Source: an uncultured Clostridia bacterium
GTDB lineage: Bacteria; Bacillota; Clostridia; Christensenellales; UBA1242
DNA length: 59,884 bases
Assembly: GCA_945919375.1 (NCBI GenBank)
Contig: CAMEJD010000009.1
Location: 1 to 59,884 of the forward strand
Reading direction: 5' to 3'
Shown piece by piece: positions 47,803 to 56,805 of this stretch. Each line of letters starts with the position of its first letter. Positions within the stretch are counted from its first letter, which is position 1. The notes under the pieces were generated by a model. The model did no database searches, was not told the DNA's origin, and saw only the letters and a list, made by a program, of their open reading frames with translations. The translations under genes were made by a program, and so were the position numbers.

Positions 47803-50800
47803 TTACTCCTTTTTGTCGTCAACCAATACAACATTTTCTTCTCCCAAAACACCAATAAGTTCATTGACCAAATGGTTGTTTCCATTAACTTCATTTGGTA
47901 ACCTGTATGCCTTGTTATCGCTTGTACATCTTACCATAACCGGGCAATCACCTTGATATAATGACAAAATTAAATTAACTTTGTCAGCAAGTTTTTGGTC
48001 CTTTAGGTCATATTTTAGGTACAATCGTTTGTTTGTTACTTGCTCTTTTACTTCTTCTTTCATCTCACTTATTCTTTCAATCAAGATAATAGGTTCTTTA
48101 CCCGGACGAACGGAAAATCTTCCACCAATTTGAATAATCTTGTCTTCTTCAAGCAAGTCCTTATATTTTTCATAAATCTTTGGTACTGCCATTGCCGAAT
48201 ATGTGCCATACAAGTCTTCTATTTGCAAAATGCTCATCGGCTTGTTTGTTGTTTTTACAAGTATTCTTTTTGTTTCAGTAATAATACCACCACAATTTAC
48301 AATTGCGCCATCTTCAAGTTCATATTGCTCAACTTGATTCTCTTCATCGTCAACATCTTCTTCTGCCATATCTTCATTTTTGGCAATCATTGGGCTTTTG
48401 AAATTAAAGTTGTCCCATCTTGATGCAAAATTTTGCAATGGGTGACCTGACATATACACACCCATTATCTCTTTTTCAAGTTTAAGTTTTGTTTCTTTAT
48501 TAAACTCTTTTATTTGTGGAACTGTTACCTTGTCCATTTCTTTTGTTTCAACTTTAAAATTGTCAAAAAGCGAGAACTGTCCACTTTGTCTATTTTTCTT
48601 GTCTGTTGCGACCTTGTTAATTACATCTTCATAAATCGCCATCAATTGGCTTCTATACAAATGGAAACAGTCAAAAGCCCCGCTAAGTATCAAACTTTCC
48701 ATACTTTTTTTATTTACAACACCAGTATCATATAGTCTTTCAACAAAATCTCGTAAGTCTTTAAATTCTCCATTTTTCTTGCGTTCGTTTATCATTACAT
48801 CAATAGCCGAAACCCCAACGCCTTTAAGTCCACTTAAACCATATCTTATTTTTCCATTCTCAATTGAAAAATATGTTGTACTTTTGTTTATATCAGGGAT
48901 CAAAACATCTATTCCTTCACTTCTTGCATACGCAACATATCTTTTGATTTCGTCTGCATTTGTAATACGGTTGTTTATGATAGCAGTCAAAAATTCTACT
49001 TCGTAATAACATTTTAGGTATGCTGTTTGATAAGTGAGCATTGCATATGCCGTTGCATGAGATTTATTGAAGGCGTATTGAGCAAATGTTTCCATTTCGG
49101 AGAACACCTTTTCTGCTGTTTCTTTTGGAATACCAAGTTTAATTGCTCCCGGAATGGAATGTTTACCAGTTGGGTCTTCCCAACCATATATAAACTTTTC
49201 ACGCTCGTGTGCCATTTTTTCAACTTTCTTTTTACCCATAATTCTGCGCACATTATCTGCTTGTCCAAGGCTATATCCACCCATAATTTGGCAGATTTGC
49301 ATAACTTGTTCTTGGTAAACAATGCAACCATAGGTAACTTTTAGCACATCTTTAATACATTCGTGTGGATACTCAACCTTGTCGGGATTAAATTTGTTTC
49401 TTACATATGTTGGAATACTATCCATTGGGCCGGGTCTATAAAGCGACACACCGGCGATAATATCTTCAAGGCTACTTGGTTTAAGGTCTTTCATAAACTT
49501 TTTAAAACCACCACTTTCAAGTTGGAATATGGCTTCAGTTTTACCTAGTCCAATCATATCGTAAACTTTTTTATCATCATAACCGATTTTATCAAAATCT
49601 ATATCCACATTGTGTTGTTCTTTAACGTATTGCAAAGCCTTGTCTATATCTGTCAAAGTGTTTAGTCCCAAAAAGTCCATTTTGAGTAGTCCCAAAGATT
49701 CAAGGTCAACTGCTTCATATTGAGTTGTAATATCTTCGCCATTCCTTGATTGTGGAACAAACTCATCAACCGGTTGCGGAGCAATAAGCACACCACAAGC
49801 ATGCATAGATGTATTCCTTGGGAATCCTTCCACCTTTATTGCAACATCAATAACATGCTTTAAGTCTATATCATTATCATAAATTTCTCGGAGTTCTGGA
49901 ACAATATATTTATCATTTTCAGGTTTACCGGTTTTGCCAAAATAATATGCAAGAACAGGTGGTTTTTTAATTCCTTCTGGCAACCTACTTGGAATCAATT
50001 TTGTAATTTTATCCGTTTGGGAATATGGTATTTGCAATACTCTCCCAACATCTTTTATGGCATTTTTTGCCTGCATTTTACCAAAAGTGATAATATATGA
50101 AACATTTTCTGGGTGATATTTCCTTTTTGCATATTCAATAACTTCACCCCTACGTTCTTTATCAAAGTCAACATCAAAGTCGGGCATTGAAACTCTTTCA
50201 CGATTGATAAATCTTTCAAAGAATAGTGCATACTTTAATGGGTCAACTTTTGTTATGCCCATAAGATATGCAACAATGCTACCTGCACCACTTCCACGAC
50301 CTGGCCCAACCGAAATACCGTTTTCTTTTGCCCAGTTAATATAGTCCCAAACAACAAGGAAGTATTCAACAAAACCCATTTCGCGAATGGTTGTAAGTTC
50401 GTACTCAACTCTATCATAAACTTCTTTTGTCGCATTTGGATATTTTTTTGGAAGGTTATCATAAGTCAACTTTTTCATATACTCAAAAGTTGTCATTCCA
50501 TTTTCTGGAACATATGGTGGAATAAAGTTTTCATTTGCAGGAAGAACATACTTTTCTTCAAGCCCCATTTCGCCATGGACTTTTCTTTTTATTACAACAT
50601 CGCATTTGTCTGCAATTTCCAACGTTGTTTTAAGTGCATCTTCAAACCCGACAAATGCTTCCTTCATTTCTTCATAGGTCTTATAATATAATTCTTGTGT
50701 TGAGAACTTAAACCTATCTGGGTCATTTTGTGTTTTACCCATTTGAACGCACATCAAAATATCTTGAATTTCGGCATCATCTTTTGTCAAATAGTGACAG

Positions 50801-51408
50801 TCATTTGTTGCAACAAGTTTTATTCCTGTTTTTTTACTTATCTCATTAAGCCCCATCATAATTTCTTTGTCTTCCGGAAAATTGTGATTTTGAATTTCAA
50901 GATAAAAATCACCCGGAGCAAACATTGAGTTTAGGTATAATGCAAACTTTTCGGCATCTTCTTTTCTATGTTCCAAAATAAGTTGCTGAACTCTACCAAA
51001 AAGACAACCAGAAAGACAAATAAGACCTTCGCTGTATTTTTCCAAAGTTTTGTAATCTATTCTTGGTTTGTAATAATACCCGTCAACAAAGGCAATTGTG
51101 TTAAGTTTTAACATATTTTTGTATCCTGTATTATTTTTTGCCAAAATAATCAAGTGGTCGTATTTTGACTTACCCTGTTTGACTTTTAGGTCATCGCACA
51201 TATAAAATTCACAGCCAATAATAGGTTTTATTCCTGCTCCAAGGCATGCAGTATAAAACTGCAAAGCCCCATACATATTTCCATGGTCAGTTATAGCAAC
51301 TGCCTTCCATCCTCTATTTTTTGTTTCTTTTACAAGGTCACCAACTCTTATTGCACCATCAAGCAAACTAAATTCTGTATGGTTATGAAGGTGTACAAAT
51401 TGTTCCAT
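47803..51408 (-). CDS. dnaE: DNA polymerase III alpha subunit DnaE
   Basis: A replicative DNA polymerase. The N-terminal PHP domain shows LHNHTEFSLLDG and ITDHGNMYG; the polymerase core shows GPGRGSGAGSIVAYL and the catalytic acids in MPDFDVDFD; then come helix-hairpin-helix (LSGLKGVGVSAIDVM) and the OB-fold with INCGGIITETKR-like strands. Length 1201 fits DnaE1/DnaE3 rather than the 1440-residue PolC, and there is no exonuclease domain. Its start shares one base with the whiA stop. Confidence 0.95.
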   Translation of the reverse strand: MEQFVHLHNHTEFSLLDGAIRVGDLVKETKNRGWKAVAITDHGNMYGALQFYTACLGAGIKPIIGCEFYMCDDLKVKQGKSKYDHLIILAKNNTGYKNMLKLNTIAFVDGYYYKPRIDYKTLEKYSEGLICLSGCLFGRVQQLILEHRKEDAEKFALYLNSMFAPGDFYLEIQNHNFPEDKEIMMGLNEISKKTGIKLVATNDCHYLTKDDAEIQDILMCVQMGKTQNDPDRFKFSTQELYYKTYEEMKEAFVGFEDALKTTLEIADKCDVVIKRKVHGEMGLEEKYVLPANENFIPPYVPENGMTTFEYMKKLTYDNLPKKYPNATKEVYDRVEYELTTIREMGFVEYFLVVWDYINWAKENGISVGPGRGSGAGSIVAYLMGITKVDPLKYALFFERFINRERVSMPDFDVDFDKERRGEVIEYAKRKYHPENVSYIITFGKMQAKNAIKDVGRVLQIPYSQTDKITKLIPSRLPEGIKKPPVLAYYFGKTGKPENDKYIVPELREIYDNDIDLKHVIDVAIKVEGFPRNTSMHACGVLIAPQPVDEFVPQSRNGEDITTQYEAVDLESLGLLKMDFLGLNTLTDIDKALQYVKEQHNVDIDFDKIGYDDKKVYDMIGLGKTEAIFQLESGGFKKFMKDLKPSSLEDIIAGVSLYRPGPMDSIPTYVRNKFNPDKVEYPHECIKDVLKVTYGCIVYQEQVMQICQIMGGYSLGQADNVRRIMGKKKVEKMAHEREKFIYGWEDPTGKHSIPGAIKLGIPKETAEKVFSEMETFAQYAFNKSHATAYAMLTYQTAYLKCYYEVEFLTAIINNRITNADEIKRYVAYARSEGIDVLIPDINKSTTYFSIENGKIRYGLSGLKGVGVSAIDVMINERKKNGEFKDLRDFVERLYDTGVVNKKSMESLILSGAFDCFHLYRSQLMAIYEDVINKVATDKKNRQSGQFSLFDNFKVETKEMDKVTVPQIKEFNKETKLKLEKEIMGVYMSGHPLQNFASRWDNFNFKSPMIAKNEDMAEEDVDDEENQVEQYELEDGAIVNCGGIITETKRILVKTTNKPMSILQIEDLYGTYSAMAVPKIYEKYKDLLEEDKIIQIGGRFSVRPGKEPIILIERISEMKEEVKEQVTNKRLYLKYDLKDQKLADKVNLILSLYQGDCPVMVRCTSDNKAYRLPNEVNGNNHLVNELIGVLGEENVVLVDDKKE

Positions 51409-52367
51409 TATTTCTCCTTTACTTTATCTGCAATTTTTATTAGTTTGTTAAGTCTATAATTTAAAGCACTTTTTGTTATTGGAAATCCCGCAAGACGAAT
51501 AAGTTCGTCAAGACTTTCTTCGGGGTTTGCCATTCTAAGCAGTGCCACATTTTGCAAATCTTGTGGCAATTCTTCTAGTCCTATCTTTGTTATTATTGTT
51601 GATATTGCGTCGTTTTGCCTAAAACTTGCATCAACAGTTTTTGCAATGTTTGCATTAACACAATTTGTTTGTCTGTTCACTTTGTTTCTTAATTCTCTTA
51701 CCGCAATTTCATTTTGAAGTGAAAAAACACAATTGTACGCACCAATAAGTGCCAAAATATTGCTCACTTCGTTTGCATCTTTAACGTACAAAATATACAA
51801 ATTTTTTCGTTTTACAATTTTTGCATAAATTTCAAATTGGGTTAAAACTTCTTTAAGACCCTCCAAAAATTGTTCGTTTTTGGAAGCAAATTCCATATGA
51901 TAACCAGTTGACATTCTATCTTGTTTGTTTATCTTTATGCTTGAAGTCCCACATCCAACAAATACACCACTTACAAAATGTTTTAGGTTGTCTTGTTCCT
52001 TTAAAAAATATTCATCAATTTTATATCGCCTTACAAGTTTTTCTTCTTCTATCGCAATGCAACCTGTATCCATTAGTATTTGGCAAGCAAGTGAAGGTTC
52101 AAATGTCAACTTGTAATAGTCATCTTTTTTTATTTGATAACTTTTGCAAACTTCAACTTCTGCACTTTTGCCATACATTTTTTTTATTATTTCATTAACA
52201 TATGGTGCAAGACTTTCTAAATCGGTGTTTAGTGTCAGATTTACTTCTGGCTCAAGAGTTATACTTGCCGAACTTGAAAAAAGACCACTTAAAAAAGCAA
52301 GACAACTATAATCGTCTTCAATTGTCTTACTCAATATTTCATTCTTTACATCTTTTGAAAAACTCAC
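51408..52367 (-). CDS. whiA: WhiA, cell division and sporulation regulator
   Basis: WhiA combines a LAGLIDADG-like N-terminal domain (SFSKDVKNEIL, CLAFLSGLFSSSASI) with a C-terminal helix-turn-helix (PITKSALNYRLNKLIKIADKVK). In actinobacteria it is a sporulation activator and in Bacillus it influences chromosome segregation and division. The 319 residues are typical. Its usual neighbours rapZ and yvcK are replaced here by a PHP gene. The start overlaps the PHP stop by four bases. Confidence 0.94.
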   Translation of the reverse strand: MSFSKDVKNEILSKTIEDDYSCLAFLSGLFSSSASITLEPEVNLTLNTDLESLAPYVNEIIKKMYGKSAEVEVCKSYQIKKDDYYKLTFEPSLACQILMDTGCIAIEEEKLVRRYKIDEYFLKEQDNLKHFVSGVFVGCGTSSIKINKQDRMSTGYHMEFASKNEQFLEGLKEVLTQFEIYAKIVKRKNLYILYVKDANEVSNILALIGAYNCVFSLQNEIAVRELRNKVNRQTNCVNANIAKTVDASFRQNDAISTIITKIGLEELPQDLQNVALLRMANPEESLDELIRLAGFPITKSALNYRLNKLIKIADKVKEK

Positions 52368-53131
52368 TTTACTTCCTTTGGTTTTATTTCAATTTTTTTG
52401 CCATAGTTGGCAATTCTGTCAAAATCAATGTCACATTTTATTGCAAAGTTTAGTGGCTTGTCCACTTCTCCAACTCTACTTGCACTGTGAGCATCACTAT
52501 CTATTGTTATCTTTGCACCATTGTTTAATATTGTTTGAATATCTTTGTATGTGTAGGCAATTCTCTTTCCGTTTATTTCAAGGTGAGTGCCTGTTTTTTG
52601 TGCATGCTTTGACAATTCATCAAAATCAACAGCCATTCCAACACCGGGATGAGATATGATATCAATTGGATACTTGTCCATTGCCATCATAAGAGAAAGT
52701 GTGTTTCTTTCTCTTGTTTTTTTGCCTTTTCTTCCAAGCAAGTTTGGTACATAAAACTTCCAAAACTCTTTTACACTTTTTGCCCTTGCAAATTTGTGAA
52801 AGCCAACAACAATCAAGTCAAACAATTCTATTTCTTCTTTTGTTAAATCAATATCTCCTTGACTTGATATTATATTTGCTTCTATTCCAAGATAAATTTT
52901 TACACCCGTCAAATTTTGGGCGTATTCAATTTCTTCTCTCATTCTTTTTATGTTCTTTTTTTGAAGTCCATACAATTTGTGGTTAAATCCATGTTCAGTT
53001 ATTGCAATTTCCTTTAGACCTTTCTTTTGTGCAATAAGAGCGTTTTCAAGAATTGTACCCGTTGCATGCATTGCGTTATGCTTGCCACTTGAATAAATTG
53101 TATGTGTGTGATAATCTCCATATAAAATCAT
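52364..53131 (-). CDS. PHP-domain metal-dependent phosphoesterase
   Basis: It has the PHP metal ligands DYHTHTIYSSGKH (residues 6-18), ITEHGF, GIEANI, DIISHPGVG and ITIDSDAHS. The family includes histidinol-phosphatase HisK and YcdX-type phosphatases; the substrate here cannot be told. The 255 residues are normal for YcdX-like proteins. The gene overlaps both neighbours by four bases (ATGA), so it is part of the murB-whiA-dnaE operon and may work in cell-wall or DNA-linked phosphate chemistry. Confidence 0.85.
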   Translation of the reverse strand: MILYGDYHTHTIYSSGKHNAMHATGTILENALIAQKKGLKEIAITEHGFNHKLYGLQKKNIKRMREEIEYAQNLTGVKIYLGIEANIISSQGDIDLTKEEIELFDLIVVGFHKFARAKSVKEFWKFYVPNLLGRKGKKTRERNTLSLMMAMDKYPIDIISHPGVGMAVDFDELSKHAQKTGTHLEINGKRIAYTYKDIQTILNNGAKITIDSDAHSASRVGEVDKPLNFAIKCDIDFDRIANYGKKIEIKPKEVK

Positions 53132-54051
53132 TTTTTATCTCCAACAAAAATTACTTCTTCTTCAAGCCAAACCCCATAGTTTTCATAAACCTTGTTTTTT
53201 ATAAAGTCAATTAGGTCTTTTACATCTTTCATTGTTGCATTATTTTTATTTATTATAAAATTGCCATGTACTGTGGAAATTTGTGCCCCATTTATTTTAA
53301 CACCTTTTAACCCCAAATTGTCAATTATTTTGCCGGCAATTATTCCATTTGTTTTTTTAAATGTACTCCCAAAATTAAAAGTTTCTAGCGGTTGAGATAT
53401 TTTTCTTTTAGAAAAATATTCTTGGCACTTTGCTTCAATTTGATGTTTATTCCCATTTTTTAATTTTAACCATGCTCTTAAAACAATATAACTTTTTTCA
53501 CTGACAACACTTTTCCTATAAGAAAATGTCAAATCTTTCCCTTTTATTATCCTTATTTTTTTGCCATCAAACACCTGTAATTTTTGGACAAAACTACCAA
53601 TGTCTCCACCATATGCACCGGCATTCATAAAAATCGCACCACCCATTGTCCCCGGAATCCCATAACTAAATTCAAGACCAGATAATGAATTTTTTATTAA
53701 AAACCTATTTAGAGAAAAAAGATTTACGCCACACATCGCACAAACTGTATTCTTTCTTTTTGTTAGTTCATTCAATTTTTTTGTGCAAATCACAACCCCG
53801 CGGAAGCCATTATCTGAAAAAACAACTTTTGTACCATTCCCCAATATATAATAAGATATTTTGTTTTGCTTACAAAATTTTATTATCTTAACCAATTCTT
53901 TTATTGTTTTTGGTTCAACAAAATAATCTGCCTTGCCCCCAATTCTTATTGAATTATGTTTACCTAATTCTTCGTTTTTTATTGCACCAGTGTTTACAAA
54001 AAAATATCCAGTGCTTACATCCTTTTTTGATTTATTAAACAATTTGCCCAT
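53128..54051 (-). CDS. murB: UDP-N-acetylenolpyruvoylglucosamine reductase MurB
   Basis: MurB is a flavin enzyme that makes UDP-N-acetylmuramic acid with NADPH. The FAD domain shows SIRIGGKADYFVEP, YYILGNGTKVVFSD and LSGLEFSYGIPGTMGGAIFMNAGAYGG in part (about residues 120-146); the catalytic Ser lies in FNFGSTFKKT, followed by GLKGVKINGAQIS. Length 307 fits the Gram-positive type. There is no ribosome site, and a TATAAT ends five bases before ATG 54051. Confidence 0.94.
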   Translation of the reverse strand: MGKLFNKSKKDVSTGYFFVNTGAIKNEELGKHNSIRIGGKADYFVEPKTIKELVKIIKFCKQNKISYYILGNGTKVVFSDNGFRGVVICTKKLNELTKRKNTVCAMCGVNLFSLNRFLIKNSLSGLEFSYGIPGTMGGAIFMNAGAYGGDIGSFVQKLQVFDGKKIRIIKGKDLTFSYRKSVVSEKSYIVLRAWLKLKNGNKHQIEAKCQEYFSKRKISQPLETFNFGSTFKKTNGIIAGKIIDNLGLKGVKINGAQISTVHGNFIINKNNATMKDVKDLIDFIKNKVYENYGVWLEEEVIFVGDKK

Positions 54052-54056
54052 ATTAA

Positions 54057-54062
54057 ATTATA
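54057..54062 (-). promoter_or_regulatory. -10 element abutting the murB start codon
   Basis: TATAAT with five bases between it and ATG 54051; transcription would start at or beside the A of the start codon, so the mRNA looks leaderless. The -35 match is poor. Confidence 0.45.
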
Positions 54063-54107
54063 TGAATTTGTGTAAAAATAGTTTAAAATAGTAATTTTAA
54101 TTTAAAA

Positions 54108-54138
54108 AAACAAGGAAATTATCAATTTTTCCTTGTTT
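54108..54138 (-). terminator. Terminator after the 54150 gene
   Basis: The stem CAAGGAAA/TTTCCTTG (54111-54118 with 54128-54135) is followed by seven T on the minus strand. Confidence 0.85.
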
Positions 54139-54149
54139 TTCTATTATTT

Positions 54150-54788
54150 TTAACATTCAAAGCAATATTTGTATAAGTCATCAATCACATTTTTTACTCT
54201 TGTGCTCTTGACTTTAAATCCGCTTTTTTCAAGAAGATTTGCATATTCTTTTATTGTTGGCCTAATTAGGTCACACAAATTGTTGCATTTTATATAATTT
54301 AGCGTTGCAATATCTTCCATTAGTTTTTTTGTTACTTTGTGAAAACCTAGTTTTTTCATCTCAAAAATCAATTTCTTAATATAAAGCGAATAGGTGCTGT
54401 TTACAACAACCCCTAATTCGTTAAATTTGTCATTGATTTTTTGCAAGCACTTTTCTGCGTTAAATTTGTAAACAGGGCTATAAAACAATTTTGACGAAAA
54501 GAATTCTTCCAAATTTGTAAACATCATCTCTTTGTCCAAATTGTATATCTTGTCATCCTTTATGTAAAATATCTTGTTTTTATGTTCCTTTGAAATATAT
54601 TCGCTAATATTTTCAAATTTTTCTACCCATTCCACCAAGACGGAATTAACACCTTCGTGAAATTTGTCCAACATATCAAAGATATTTCTTGATGCAACAA
54701 TTTCTATTCCATTTTGCAAAGACACTTGCCTTAGATTATAAAGCATACAATAATTGTCTTTTGACAAAAATATGCATTTTTTGTCCAT
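54150..54788 (-). CDS. Divergent Spo0A-like protein with degenerate receiver
   Basis: The first 100 residues alternate strands and helices like a receiver domain (KCIFLSKDN, IEIVASRN, VNSVLVEWV, KIFYIKDD) but without the phospho-acceptor Asp. Residues of about 110-205 can be laid on the Spo0A DNA-binding domain: NELGVVVNSTYSLYIKKLI on EIGVPAHIKGYLYLREAI, and VTKKLMEDIA ... LIRPTIKEYA on ITKVLYPDIA ... AIRHAIEVAW. The match is weak in the recognition helix, so DNA binding is doubtful. It is 2 nt after the FN3 protein gene and surely cotranscribed. Length 212. Confidence 0.5.
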   Translation of the reverse strand: MDKKCIFLSKDNYCMLYNLRQVSLQNGIEIVASRNIFDMLDKFHEGVNSVLVEWVEKFENISEYISKEHKNKIFYIKDDKIYNLDKEMMFTNLEEFFSSKLFYSPVYKFNAEKCLQKINDKFNELGVVVNSTYSLYIKKLIFEMKKLGFHKVTKKLMEDIATLNYIKCNNLCDLIRPTIKEYANLLEKSGFKVKSTRVKNVIDDLYKYCFEC

Positions 54789-54790
54789 TG

Positions 54791-55840
54791 TTATAAATTC
54801 ATTCCATTGTCAACAAAGTATGAAACTTGTTGTGCTTTTGCGTTTTGTTTTGCTTGGTTCTTAACAAATGTTTCATTTGCCCAATTATAAAGGTCGCCTG
54901 TTAGTTCGTGAGCTTCATATTCCTCTATTGTTCTGTTTGATAATTCTTGAAGTTTTACTGTATAACTTGCAGATTTTGACGCGTTCTTATCTTTAATGCC
55001 ACAGCCGATTGAACTTGTTAGATATTTTACATCATTTCCATTAGATAACCTATATGTACCAAAAATTGTAAAGCAACGATCTCCTTCATCAGCAACTTCG
55101 CTTGAAACAACTTCAAAAGTATAACCTTGCTGCCTATATTTTTCCATAAGCCCAACATATTTATCTGATTTAATAAGATATTTTGCAGAATTGTAATTTG
55201 AATGTTCATCTAGCGTTAAGTCTGAACCCAATAATTTTGCATTCATAGCATCAGAAAGTGTACTGATGTCACTTTTAAATCGTGTTTCACGACTTGCAAC
55301 ATACTCTCTTCCGTCTGATTTTTTTTCATAAGTTTTTGTATAAAGTACATTATCTTCTATATACATGCCAGCAATATTCACAAGGTCGGTTGCACTGTCA
55401 AAACTGTCAACAAATGAAAAGACCGCTTCCGGACTTAAAACATTGTCTGGTATTGTGTATGTTATTGTATCTGACCAAACTGATGAATTATAGTTACCTG
55501 TTGTATCCAATGCTTGAACTTTCATTGTTGAAACTTTGTCGGTTGGCATAAATGAATATGAATTTGTTTCAACTTCATTTTGCTTTCCATTGACATTAAC
55601 ACGATACATATTTGCGTGTTCAACTTCGTCCCAAGAAAGGATATTTGTTTTTTCATCATATGCCAAATTTGTTACTTGACTTAATGTTTCGTGTATTGGT
55701 GTTGGGTTTGTTCCATTTCCTCCACCGATAATCCCTATTTTATTAAGAGCAATAATTCCTGCAGCAACTGCAACACCTGTCCCAGCAATTGTAGATATAA
55801 CCTTTATTATTTTTGACTTCTTTGATTTTTCTTTTTTCAT
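54791..55840 (-). CDS. Membrane-anchored FN3-domain protein
   Basis: ATG 55840 follows GAGGTG; a GTG at 55846 is part of that site. A basic head (KKEKSKKSK) and one membrane segment (about residues 12-35) anchor the protein. Residues of about 50-130 form an FN3-like module (TNLAYDEKTNILSWDEVEHA) of the same kind as in the giant lipoprotein. The remainder (about 135-349) is an unknown outer domain with one Cys pair (DRCFTIFG, SIGCGIKD). It is divergent from a Spo0A-like gene and upstream of another. Confidence 0.75.
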   Translation of the reverse strand: MKKEKSKKSKIIKVISTIAGTGVAVAAGIIALNKIGIIGGGNGTNPTPIHETLSQVTNLAYDEKTNILSWDEVEHANMYRVNVNGKQNEVETNSYSFMPTDKVSTMKVQALDTTGNYNSSVWSDTITYTIPDNVLSPEAVFSFVDSFDSATDLVNIAGMYIEDNVLYTKTYEKKSDGREYVASRETRFKSDISTLSDAMNAKLLGSDLTLDEHSNYNSAKYLIKSDKYVGLMEKYRQQGYTFEVVSSEVADEGDRCFTIFGTYRLSNGNDVKYLTSSIGCGIKDKNASKSASYTVKLQELSNRTIEEYEAHELTGDLYNWANETFVKNQAKQNAKAQQVSYFVDNGMNL

Positions 55841-56009
55841 AATCACCTCATCACTGATTTATCATATTTTACCACATCTTTATTTGCTTTGCAATACTCT
55901 TTTTCTATGCCGGTGTCTCCGCAATGCAATAATAAGTTTTGTACAAAATTTTGATATTTTGAAAATATTTGTAAAAATGTGTTGCATTTTAGATTTTTAT
56001 TTGTTATTA

Positions 56010-56015
56010 TATAAT
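56010..56015 (+). promoter_or_regulatory. -10 element of the plus-strand Spo0A-like gene
   Basis: TATAAT, followed at once by GCTAGGGGG. The start point near 56022 rules out the TTG at 56015 as start codon and supports GTG 56036. Confidence 0.5.
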
Positions 56016-56035
56016 TGCTAGGGGGAAAGAAAAAG

Positions 56036-56755
56036 GTGTTTAATCGGAACAGTGTGATATATTATCATGATAATGACGACAATGATTATTTAAAACTTAT
56101 GGATATTTGTACAAAAATAGGGTTAAGTTTATTTGATTGTCAAAAGTTGGATATATTAACATATATAATGAAAAATATTAACCCTTTATATATTATTGTA
56201 AACAAAAAGCAAAATATAAACACAGGGCTTTTGGTTGATTTTTGCAATATATATCCAAACTTATATGTTTTTCTTATAAATTGCGAAACCGACGAACTTG
56301 CCATGAGCAATTGTTTTAAACTTAACGATATGGAAACCTTGTATTCAAAACTTTACACTCATCACAAGTATTATATCAATCATATGGTTGATACAAAAGA
56401 AGAAAAAAAGTTATTTTATAACCATCTTATTCTTGAATTGGATAAGTTATCATTTAGACCAAAACTTATTGGAGTGAAATACTTGACCGATTTAGTATAC
56501 GAGTTGTACCTTAATTCCGATTCAACTCAAAACAAGTGTTGCAAAGCATATAATATGATTTCATCAAAATATAACATCTCCATCCCCAGCATTGAAAAAG
56601 CAATTAGATTCTCAATCTTGACTGCTTATGCAAGATGTCAAAACAAACAACTGTTTTTAACAATTTCAAAAAACAACAAAACTCCAACAATAAAAGAACT
56701 TGCAAACTATTTGATTGATAAACTAGTGTATATTGCCGACGGAAAAAGTTATTAA
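56036..56755 (+). CDS. Spo0A-like transcription factor with degenerate receiver
   Basis: The C-terminal 110 residues resemble the Spo0A DNA-binding domain: ELDKLSFRPKLIGVKYL, SSKYNISIPSIEKAIRFSI (compare AKKYNTTASRVERAIRHAI) and NNKTPTIKELANYLIDKL (compare AKPTNSEFIAMVADKL). The first 120 residues fit a receiver fold (NSVIYYHDN, PLYIIVNKKQN, NLYVFLINCE), but the strand-3 Asp that takes phosphate is replaced (Asn in IVNKK), so control by phosphorelay is unlikely. The start is GTG 56036, after GGGGG and the likely transcript start. Spo0A controls sporulation entry; this one may be an orphan regulator of the neighbouring surface gene. Confidence 0.68.
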   Translation: MFNRNSVIYYHDNDDNDYLKLMDICTKIGLSLFDCQKLDILTYIMKNINPLYIIVNKKQNINTGLLVDFCNIYPNLYVFLINCETDELAMSNCFKLNDMETLYSKLYTHHKYYINHMVDTKEEKKLFYNHLILELDKLSFRPKLIGVKYLTDLVYELYLNSDSTQNKCCKAYNMISSKYNISIPSIEKAIRFSILTAYARCQNKQLFLTISKNNKTPTIKELANYLIDKLVYIADGKSY

Positions 56756-56783
56756 AAAAAAGACCAAAAATTTGGTCTTTTTT
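56755..56783 (+). terminator. Terminator after the plus-strand Spo0A-like gene
   Basis: The stem AGACCAAA/TTTGGTCT with A and T runs outside; six T follow on the plus strand. Confidence 0.85.
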
Positions 56784-56805
56784 GTTGTTATGGTTGGCGT
56801 AACCG

